From GCA-2724215 sp015660315 (GTDB lineage: Bacteria; Latescibacterota; UBA2968; UBA8231), in the NCBI GenBank assembly GCA_029941315.1, contig JAPYQE010000186.1:1-12756 (forward strand): a stretch of DNA of 12,756 nucleotides, written 5' to 3'. Made by a program: the position numbers and the translations under genes. Shown piece by piece: positions 1-8,600 of the stretch (positions are counted from its first letter, which is position 1; every line of letters begins with the position of its first letter). The notes beneath the pieces were generated by a model. The model saw only the letters and a list, made by a program, of their open reading frames with translations. It was not told the origin of the DNA and did no database searches.

Positions 1-3000
1 GGTTGCTGCTGTTGTTATGGCTCGCACCCGCGATTTACGGCGCGCCGCCGACCTTTGAGAATCGCACCCCGGTGGGTTTCTCAAGCCAGGACAGCACGAC
101 CCAGCAGAACTTTGTTCTGGGTAGCCAAGTCACTGTGCGCGCCGATCTCAATCAAGCCGCAACCCCAACGCATCCGGTCTACGGCCACTTCCATAATATA
201 GAACAGAGTAAGCAGGTCGAGAGCACTGACGTCGATGGCTTGCAGACTGATCTGGCCGTCGACGCCGATGGGGTGATCCACATGGCCTGGATCTCTCAGG
301 AAACCGTCAGTCCGGTGACGACGCCGATCTACTATGTTCGCTACGCGCGCAGCGGGGACAAGGGCAAGACCTTTTCTTCGCCGGCTAGCGTTTCGGGTGC
401 CCTGCGCTACGATCTGATCACTATAAATGTGGCGGGCAGCACCAGCGGTTTTTCGACATTGGACATCGAAGTGGATAGTCGTGGCAACCCGCGGGTGGTC
501 TATGCGATGAACCACTCGGCGGACGGCCATACGGACAATTTTAGCCTTACCAGCGGCGATTCCGACAATATCTATTTCAATTATTCGGAAAACGGCGGTG
601 CCTCGTGGCTGCCGGGGAACAATTCGATCGTTATCAACGATACGTTGACCGTAGGCAGTCGTTCAACGGCTTTCCCACGCATGGCGATCGATCAACGCGA
701 CAATATTTTTATTAGCTATGTACGCGGCTCGACCCAAGGCACTGGCGCCGACGACATCATGTTGGCGAAGGTCGACCGCGAAACCACGCCTTTCACTATG
801 GTGGGGATCGGTTCGACGGCCAATACCGGCAGCGGTGGCGGGGTGCGGATCTCGCCCGACGCCGGGCGCCACACTGGTCCGGATATCGACATGGGCACCG
901 GCGACGTGCTGCATATCGCCTATTTCAATGACACGGGAAACACCGTCGAGCATAAGACGCTGTTGGCTGATTCGTGGAAGACGGTCGGCGGCACGGGCTG
1001 GAACCAGGACACCGACGGGGCCGGTATCGACGACTTCACCGACGAAGTTGGGGCCGCGGCGATTGAGGAAGAGGCGCATTTCTTCTTCCCGACGGTGGTG
1101 GTCGACAAACAAAGTTCGCCCGACAAGATCTACGCGGTCTACAAGTTTGGCGACGCCAGTTTTGAGACCGTCTTCTTTAATAAATACACCTATGATAACG
1201 CGATTGGCGCGAGCGCGGGCTGGAGCAAGGCTTCAGCCGCTGCGGTGTGGAGCACGGCGACCTCGCCGGTCTACGAAGATGCGGCGAATTACAATATAGA
1301 CCTGGACTGGACGGTGACCGGCCGCGTGGCGGCGGTCGTCGATGAACGCCTGCCGGACAAAGGTGAATTGCATATCGCCTTCAGCGCTGGATTTTCGTAT
1401 GTCGGCGGGAATGCCACTGCAGGAGCGGGCGAGCACGATATCTATTATGGTTTTTACAATGGCACGAGTTGGACTTTGCCCGAAAAGGTGGCCGATGATG
1501 ATTCGGACTTGGCGACGGAGGACGGTATTGCCACGACGGATATCTTTCTCGGTTCCCCCGTCTTAGCCAAGGCGGCGAGCGACACCAGTGTCTATCTGGC
1601 ATTTTCTGGCGGCACCGGCGAGGGGCTCGGGGTACACGGGATCAGCAATGTCAACCACCATGCCTATATAAAAGCATTGGGCCGGGCCGTCACCTCCGAG
1701 GACCGGTCGGTGCCGGTGGGAGCTTTCCAGTATGACCTGAGTTACACGCCCATCAATGCGCAGAATCTCTCCACCACCATTGCGAATAACGCGATCTACG
1801 TGCATGCGGCCGACAACGCGGACGGTAGCGGCTTAGGGGCGACGGGCAAGCGGACCAGCGACGGCTTTCTCGCCGGTGACTGGGAGAGCGTCGGCACGAG
1901 CCTGCGCGATTCGGACAAATTCTTCGAAGGAAAACTCAACGAGGATACTGCCACCACCAACGAATGGGGCGATGACGACGATAAGAAAGGCCTGTTGGTC
2001 AAGCTCAATGTCTTGGGTAGCGATTCGTCAACGAATCTCCAGGCAGTGAAGACGAGTTCGGCCACTAACGCGGTGGCCAGCCCCGCGGTAGGTGGTACGG
2101 TGACGGTTGCGACTAGTCCCTCTCAGGTCACTTTCGTGGTAGCCGGGGATTTCTTTATGCTCGGTGCCGACATTGACATCGTTACCTCCAACACTTCGCC
2201 GTCGGTCTCGATCTCTCAGCCCGACGGTATCGGCGACGAAGCCAGCACCTCGTATTCGATCGTCTATAGCCTCACCGATGTCGACGACTATATGTCGAGG
2301 GGCGACCTGTTGGCCTCGCTTTATTTTTCGCCCGACAGCTCGCTCGCCTCGGTGCAGGATGTCCGCATTTTTAGCACACTGATCGCCGACGAGAACGACA
2401 TTTCGTCGGTCTTTGCCAGTGGCACCGATGACTTTATTGAGGGCCAGAACGGATCCTACACCTGGGATGAGCCGTCGGCTGCGCTAAAGGCCAAACTCTT
2501 CGCCGCGATCACCCAGGCCATTAGCGGGCAGTATTATATCTACTTGGTCGCCGACGACCAGAAAAACCCGCCGGTCTTCGCGCGCAGCCCCGGTGCACTG
2601 ACGATTAAGCACAAGCCAATTATTGTGCACGTCGACCCGGCTGCGGCCGATACCGTCGATACTGGCGTGCGCAGCGGCGAGAAAGCAAATCCCTACGATT
2701 TGGATTTCACGGTGCGGGACTTCGATCTACAGGGCACGGCTGAGATCCAACTATTCTACTCGTCGGTGAGCGGGCTTAATTCGGTGTCTACCATCGGCAC
2801 TTTTCCTAACCAGCAATTCACCTTGGGCAAGAGCGTGTCCGGGGTCCGGGCGATCCCGATTACCGGCACCGATACCTTGACGAGCATCGCGACCGAATTT
2901 TCCTGGGATATCACCGATTCGGTGGCTGTCCGTGTCGGTGCGCTCGTCGATTCGCAGACGGTGGCCGAGAATGCGTATTTCATCTATTTGGTGGCCAGCG

Positions 3001-5666
3001 ACTCGCTGAATATCGCAGTCGGCCAATCCGACGCGGCGCTGACGGTCAAGCATTCGCCGGCGTTCACTTTCTACGAACCGCCGAAGGACACGCACCGCAA
3101 GATCAATACCGGCTCGCAGCCGATCTATTCGATTCAATGGCAAAAAGGCCGTGGCGACCAGGATTTTGACAACAACGCGACGATCGATTTCTACTTTACC
3201 ACGGACAACCCAGCAGCGATCAACTACGAGGCTTTCCCCGATTCGCTGCTCAAGGATTCGGATACCCAGATTGTAGTCAAGGGACTGACCGAAGACGCCG
3301 AAGGCAAGTCCGACATGTACATCTGGGATCTGAGGAATCCGCGCAATGATGTACCGCGCATCAACCGCAAGGTCTGGCTCTACGCCGTGATTAGCGATGC
3401 GAATGGCAATAGTAATGTGGCACTGGGTGGGGCGCTAACCATGGATCACGAGCCGCGCATCACACTGCTCAGTTCCAAGCTTGACGACTACGGCAGCTTC
3501 CAGAAGAACGATGTGCTGCGCGTCGCCTGGGATGATTATTTGGTCGACGACGGTTCGGGCACCGACGACGCCTATATCAGGCTCTACGCCTCGACGACCT
3601 CGACTTTCACCACCACCCAGCAGCTTGAGAGCGATATCGGCGCGAACGGTTTTCTGCTCAATAGCTCGAATGGCTTATTGACGGGCACGATTGCCTCGAT
3701 TCGCGAGGACAGTCTCGATTTCTTCGATTGGAACACCAAACTTTTCGGTGCTGACGGCAGCAGCTATTATGTCTACGCGGCGATCAACGCAGACCCGACC
3801 TTCTCCGATGGCACTAATACCGTGACGCTCAGCCGCTCATCGGCCGCACTCGCCCTTTCGGGTACCGGCTCGCTGCCGAATATCAGTCTCAGCCCGACCG
3901 ACCAGGTCGTCGCAGTGGGCGATACGATAACGATGGACGTGATGGTGCAGCACTCCAGCCCGATCAACTTGGTACAGATCGTGCTCGATCTCAGTAGCAG
4001 CACCAGTTTTTCGATCGTCGACCAGAGCACGGCAACGGGGCCACAGCCCTTCGTCGACCTCAACGAGGTCTTCTCCGGTACGACGCCGATCGAGAACAGC
4101 TTTGACTCGGGTAGCAACAAATTAAAATTTACCAAGTCGAGCTTTCTCGGGCAGGTCGTCGGTAGTACGACCCAACCGGCGCGGTTGGCGCGGTTCCAAT
4201 TGGTGCCTACCGGCAACTTGGTGGCTACGCCGTCAATGACTTTCGCGACCGGCGAGGCCGGTACAGTACTGGGTGTCGAGGGCAAGCTAGATCCCTTCGA
4301 TAGCGGCGAGGGCCTGACGCTGGTCGATCCGTCATTCACTCGCGTGGCCCGCGGGACGGTCACCGCGACGATTGAACTTGAAGGCCGCACTCTGGGCGAT
4401 AATAATTTTCAGACCTTCCTCGACGTGCACTTGCGTCAGCCGGGCAGCACCATAGATATCAGTGACGCAATCTACAAGAGCGCTAATGACGGCGTCACCG
4501 CGACCAGCGACACCGTCGAGGTCCAGTCCGCTCTGACCACTGGGGCGTTGAGTTTGAGTAGCGTGCCGCCGGGGCGTTATATCTTGACAGTCAAGGATAC
4601 CAGCCACGTCAGCGGTCGCACCGACACCTTTACAGTGACCAATGGACAGACGGTGGCGGTGACCCTATTGGGTTCCGATTTGCGCGGCGACCCGACCTCG
4701 GCCCTGGCCAACTCGGGTAGGCGGCTGATCGCCGGCGACGCCAGCGAAGACAACGAGATCAACGAAGACGATGTCAATATTATCATTGCCGCTTGGGGCA
4801 CTACGACGACTGTGCCGAACTTTCACCAGGCCGATCTCAATAACGACAACCAGGTCGGGGCTTCCGATCTGACCGCGACGACGTCGAATTTCGGCAATAG
4901 CAGGGGGTTCGGCGCGCCGCCGGTCTACAAACGGGCGGTGGTCGACGCCAATGAGGGCGCCGCGGTTGAGATTCTTCCGCTGTTTGACGTGCGACAGCCT
5001 TTATGGGCGGGGCGGGAGATTGAACTCGCAGTGCAGGCGCGCGACCTCGATGATTTGGCCGGTTATGAATTCGACCTACATTTCGACCCGCAGGCGATGC
5101 GCCTAATCGCCGATGGGACCAATGGGGGCGACATTTTCGCCGCCAATCCGTTGGGTGCTGTCTTTGAGACCCGGACCGACGCCGAGGGCAAGATCGAGGT
5201 GATCGGCGCGCGTTATGGCAAGCAGTGGGCGGCGGCGGGTAGTGGGGCACTGGCGAGGTTGCGTTTCGAGATTCTGCGCGAGGACGCGTTGCAGTCGGTG
5301 CGGACGGGTGAGGGCGTGTTGTTGAGTTCGACCTATGCACGCGAGGATCTGCGCTGGCAGGGCAGTTTGGCGCAGGCGCTATTGCCGATCAGGCCCGATC
5401 TGGAACAGAACTTTCCCAACCCTTTTAACCCCACTACCAGTATCCCCTTCGCTCTGCCGAGCAGGGCCGAGGTGCGGCTCTCGGTCTTCAATGTTCTGGG
5501 CCAGCGGGTGCGCACCCTGTTGAACAGTCAGATTGAAGCCGGGTATCACCGCTTGGCGTGGGATGGCCGCAACGACGAGGGTCATCAGGCCGGAGCAGGG
5601 GTGTATTTCTACCTGCTTGAAAGCGGTCAGTTTCGCCAGACCCGGAAAATGACGCTGGTCAAGTGA
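1..5666 (+). CDS. Giant secreted multidomain protein, copy A (propeller, 4 Ig-like repeats, cohesin, dockerin, cohesin, T9SS/FlgD-type C-terminus); 5' partial
   Basis: Open from the left edge; the first visible codons (TTG at 3) encode LLLLLWLAPAIYG, the core and cleavage region of a signal peptide, so the true start lies upstream. Residues counted from position 3: about 15-560 form a sialidase/BNR-like propeller region with Asp-box motifs SGDKGKTF (117) and SENGGASW (195); no sialidase catalytic set was recognised, so enzymatic activity is not claimed. A conserved acidic block lies near 654-682. Four Ig-like repeats follow at about 728-1287. Then come a cohesin-like domain (about 1292-1430), a prealbumin-like sandwich (about 1449-1560), a dockerin with two EF-type loops (about 1578-1634; DASEDNEINEDD and DLNNDNQVGASD), a second cohesin-like domain (about 1667-1760) and a FlgD-Ig/T9SS type A-like sorting end (1800-1887; QNFPNPFNP, RKMTLVK). 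I saw no cysteine. It is probably exported through the Sec and type IX systems. It is paralogous to the next gene and probably co-transcribed with it. The domain names are family-level readings by eye; the biological role is unknown. Confidence 0.9.
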   Translation, partial: LLLLLWLAPAIYGAPPTFENRTPVGFSSQDSTTQQNFVLGSQVTVRADLNQAATPTHPVYGHFHNIEQSKQVESTDVDGLQTDLAVDADGVIHMAWISQETVSPVTTPIYYVRYARSGDKGKTFSSPASVSGALRYDLITINVAGSTSGFSTLDIEVDSRGNPRVVYAMNHSADGHTDNFSLTSGDSDNIYFNYSENGGASWLPGNNSIVINDTLTVGSRSTAFPRMAIDQRDNIFISYVRGSTQGTGADDIMLAKVDRETTPFTMVGIGSTANTGSGGGVRISPDAGRHTGPDIDMGTGDVLHIAYFNDTGNTVEHKTLLADSWKTVGGTGWNQDTDGAGIDDFTDEVGAAAIEEEAHFFFPTVVVDKQSSPDKIYAVYKFGDASFETVFFNKYTYDNAIGASAGWSKASAAAVWSTATSPVYEDAANYNIDLDWTVTGRVAAVVDERLPDKGELHIAFSAGFSYVGGNATAGAGEHDIYYGFYNGTSWTLPEKVADDDSDLATEDGIATTDIFLGSPVLAKAASDTSVYLAFSGGTGEGLGVHGISNVNHHAYIKALGRAVTSEDRSVPVGAFQYDLSYTPINAQNLSTTIANNAIYVHAADNADGSGLGATGKRTSDGFLAGDWESVGTSLRDSDKFFEGKLNEDTATTNEWGDDDDKKGLLVKLNVLGSDSSTNLQAVKTSSATNAVASPAVGGTVTVATSPSQVTFVVAGDFFMLGADIDIVTSNTSPSVSISQPDGIGDEASTSYSIVYSLTDVDDYMSRGDLLASLYFSPDSSLASVQDVRIFSTLIADENDISSVFASGTDDFIEGQNGSYTWDEPSAALKAKLFAAITQAISGQYYIYLVADDQKNPPVFARSPGALTIKHKPIIVHVDPAAADTVDTGVRSGEKANPYDLDFTVRDFDLQGTAEIQLFYSSVSGLNSVSTIGTFPNQQFTLGKSVSGVRAIPITGTDTLTSIATEFSWDITDSVAVRVGALVDSQTVAENAYFIYLVASDSLNIAVGQSDAALTVKHSPAFTFYEPPKDTHRKINTGSQPIYSIQWQKGRGDQDFDNNATIDFYFTTDNPAAINYEAFPDSLLKDSDTQIVVKGLTEDAEGKSDMYIWDLRNPRNDVPRINRKVWLYAVISDANGNSNVALGGALTMDHEPRITLLSSKLDDYGSFQKNDVLRVAWDDYLVDDGSGTDDAYIRLYASTTSTFTTTQQLESDIGANGFLLNSSNGLLTGTIASIREDSLDFFDWNTKLFGADGSSYYVYAAINADPTFSDGTNTVTLSRSSAALALSGTGSLPNISLSPTDQVVAVGDTITMDVMVQHSSPINLVQIVLDLSSSTSFSIVDQSTATGPQPFVDLNEVFSGTTPIENSFDSGSNKLKFTKSSFLGQVVGSTTQPARLARFQLVPTGNLVATPSMTFATGEAGTVLGVEGKLDPFDSGEGLTLVDPSFTRVARGTVTATIELEGRTLGDNNFQTFLDVHLRQPGSTIDISDAIYKSANDGVTATSDTVEVQSALTTGALSLSSVPPGRYILTVKDTSHVSGRTDTFTVTNGQTVAVTLLGSDLRGDPTSALANSGRRLIAGDASEDNEINEDDVNIIIAAWGTTTTVPNFHQADLNNDNQVGASDLTATTSNFGNSRGFGAPPVYKRAVVDANEGAAVEILPLFDVRQPLWAGREIELAVQARDLDDLAGYEFDLHFDPQAMRLIADGTNGGDIFAANPLGAVFETRTDAEGKIEVIGARYGKQWAAAGSGALARLRFEILREDALQSVRTGEGVLLSSTYAREDLRWQGSLAQALLPIRPDLEQNFPNPFNPTTSIPFALPSRAEVRLSVFNVLGQRVRTLLNSQIEAGYHRLAWDGRNDEGHQAGAGVYFYLLESGQFRQTRKMTLVK
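2185..3862 (+). repeat. Four consecutive Ig-like protein repeats in copy A (130-147 aa each)
   Basis: Approximate limits are 2185-2619, 2620-3059, 3060-3455 and 3456-3862. Each unit has an aromatic-W-(D/N) motif (YTWDEP, EFSWDI, YIWDLR, FFDWNT) followed by a strand with a YxxY- or WLYA-like pattern and an acidic turn (YYIYLVADD, YFIYLVASD, VWLYAVISD, YYVYAAINAD). Units 1-3 end in HKP, HSP and HEP, which serves as the linker to the next unit; the fourth lacks this ending and runs into the first cohesin-like domain. The strand-rich pattern suggests a beta-sandwich (Ig/FN3/cadherin class), but I do not recognise a named family. Confidence 0.7.
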
Positions 5667-5668
5667 TG
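5663..5668 (+). promoter_or_regulatory. Stop-start overlap joining the two giant genes (TGATG)
   Basis: The TGA of copy A (5664-5666) shares its A with the ATG of copy B (5666-5668); a GTG at 5663 overlaps by four bases. No clear Shine-Dalgarno sequence precedes it (nearest purine run is ggaaaa at about 5643-5648). Such overlap normally means one transcript and coupled translation, which fits two paralogous exported partners made in similar amounts. Coupling itself is inferred. Confidence 0.6.
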
Positions 5669-8600
5669 CGCCGCGGGTTATTACATCTCCTATTGGCGCT
5701 GGTAGCGGCCGGCGCGGTGCAAGCGGCCAAGCCGGTCTTCGAGAATAAGACTCCGGTGGGTTTCTCGCCCCAGGACAGCACGACTAAGGCCGACTTCGTC
5801 GTCGGCAACCAGGTTAGCTTGCGCGTCGATTTAGACCAGGCGGCAACGTATGAGTATCCGGTCGTTGGCCACTTCCACAGCGTCGAAAAGAGCGACCAGA
5901 TCGGTTCGACCGACACCGATGGCATGCAAGTGGATATCGCGATGGTCGATGTGGTGCCCTTTGGCGTCAACGACAACACTCCGGCGCCGGGTTTCACCAG
6001 TTCCGCCACGCATCCGGCTATTCACATGGCGTGGATCGAACAGACCACGGCGACGACGGGCCCGTCAGTGACCTATACAGGTGGGTCGACGCCGCTTTAC
6101 CGCGTTATGTACGCGCGCAGTTTCGACGGCGGCGGAACGTTCGACACGGCGGTGGCCGCCACCGGCAATATTACCTATCACCTGCTTTCGACCAATGTCG
6201 CCGGCACCGGCACCTCCTTCTCGACGCTCGATCTCGAGGTCGACAGTGGCGGGCAGCCACGCATTGTCTACAGTTTTGTCTCGACCGCTGACCACGAGCG
6301 CCAGAAAAACATCTACTTGGCTTATTCGACCGACGGCGGCGGCACTTGGCAGACGCCGGTTCAGGTCAACGACACCAAGGTGACCGGCGCGGTGGAAGGC
6401 CGCAATAGCGCTTTTCCGCGCATGGTCGTCGACGACCGCGACAATATTTTTGTCAGCTATGTGCGCGGGTCGAGCGCGAGTACGGGCGGCGACGATATCA
6501 TGCTGGCCAAGGTCAATTCCTTCACCTCGCCTTTCTCGATTCTGCCGATCGGCGAGTCGGGCGCCGCGGGCACAGGGGGCATTAGGTTGACGATTGACGC
6601 CGATCGGGCTACCGGGCAAGATTTGGCGGTCGGCGACGGCGACGCGTTGCACTTGGTCTATTTCAACGATACCGACGACCGGATTGAGCACAAGCGCTTG
6701 GCCACCGATAATACTTGGCTCGACGTGAGTACGGCGGGGTGGAGCCAGGCTGCCGACGGATCGGCCATCGCTACCTTCGATGACGAGGTCAACAATGGCG
6801 TTGAGGAAGCAGCACATTTCTATTTTCCAGCGGTGGTTGTCGACCGCAAGCGCCTACCGGACCAGGTCTATTCGGTGTTTAAGTTCGCCAACAGAACTCC
6901 GTTAGAAGGGGTTTGGTTCAATACCTACTCTGACTCCGGGGTGGTGGGGGTCAACGCGACTTGGGGCACGGCCGCGTCGATCTGGAAGACGGCTTCGCCG
7001 GCACTTTTTGCCGACGGCACCGCCTATAACGCCGAGCTAGATTGGACGATCACCGAACGCGTTGCCGCGGTGGTTGACGATCGCCAGGACGACCGTGGTG
7101 ATCTGCATATCGCCTTCAGCGCCGGTTTTTCGTTCGTCGGCGCCAACGCCACGGCATCGGCGGGTGAGCACGACATCTATTACGCGCGGTATAACGGCAC
7201 CAGTTGGACTTTACCCGAAAAGGTCGCCGACGACGATTCGGACGGCACGGGCACCGAGGACGGTATTGCGACCACTGATATCTATCTGTTGAGCCCTGCG
7301 CTGGCACAGCATCCGGACGAGAGTAATATCTATCTGGCCTTTGCGGGGGGCACCGGCGAGGGTTTCGGTATCAACGCGGTGTCCGATGTCAATCATCACT
7401 CCTACTGCAAAGTGCTGGGCCAGACTTCTACTTATGAGGATGACTCGATCCCGGTCGGGGCTTATCAATACACGCTGTCCTATACGCCGATCAACGCCCA
7501 GAATATATCTGCAACACTGGCCGACAACCCGATCTACGTACATGCTGCCGACCCGCGTAGCGGCACGGGGCTTGGCGCGCAGGCCAGTACTGCGGATGGC
7601 TTTCTGGCCGGGGATTGGGAGACCGTCGGCAGTAGCCTGGCCGACGACGATAAATTCTACGAGGGGCTGTTCGACGAGGATACCTCCTCGCTGAACGAGT
7701 GGGGCGATGACGATGACAAAATCGGCCTGCTCGTCAAGCTCAATGTGCTTGGCAGCGATTCATCGACGAATTTGCAAGCCGTGACGAATTCAACCGCCAG
7801 CGCCGCCGGGACCGGTCTGGCCGCCCGCACGGTGACGGTGGGCGCGGACCCAAGTGGGTCTTTCGTGGTGGCCGGCAGCTACTTTTTACTCGGTGCCGAC
7901 ATCAATATCGTCACTGCCAATTCTGCACCGACGGTTTCAGTGGCTCAGCCCGACGGTGTCAGTGACCTGGCCAATACTTCTTTTTCTATTGAGTACAGCG
8001 TTGAGGACGGCGACGACAGTCTGGGCGGCAATCTCAAGCTGGCGCTCTATGCCTATCCGACCAATGGCCTGAAGACCGTACAGGATATTCGCATCTTCGG
8101 CACTTTGATCGTAGATGAAAATGATGTTAGCACGGTCAACTCGTCGGGGACTAATGATCTGACCGAAGGGGCCAACCAGACCTATACCTGGGACGACCCG
8201 CCGACGGCGCTCAAAAGCTCACTTTTCGCTTCGATCCTACGGGTGCCCAGCGGCAGTTATTATATTTATGTGGTTGGTGACGACCAGAAAAATTCACCGG
8301 TTTTCGCCGTTAGCTCCGGTGCACTGAGCTTGGTCCACGGTCCGGTGATCCAACAGATCGACCCGATTGTCGCCGACACCGTCGACACCGGGGTGCGCAC
8401 GGGGATCAAGGCCAGCCCTTACGACCTCGATTTTAGCGTCGTCGACCACGACAGCGAAGCGCGGGTGCAGCTATTCTACGCCTCAGTCAGCGGCATCACC
8501 ACGGTTTCGGCGACGGGCAATTATCCGCGACAGAAATTCGTCCTAGGCAAAAGCCTGGCCGGGACCCGGGGCACGATGATCACCGACGCGACGACGATGA

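Noticed and set aside
3..1700. Calling the N-terminal half an active sialidase because of the Asp boxes
   Set aside because: Asp boxes occur in many non-sialidase propellers, and I could not find the arginine triad and the RIP/FRIP motif of sialidases.
1968..1985. DDDDK, an enteropeptidase-like cleavage sequence, in both copies
   Set aside because: It fits the conserved acidic block of a bacterial protein; the resemblance to the mammalian protease site is surely coincidental.
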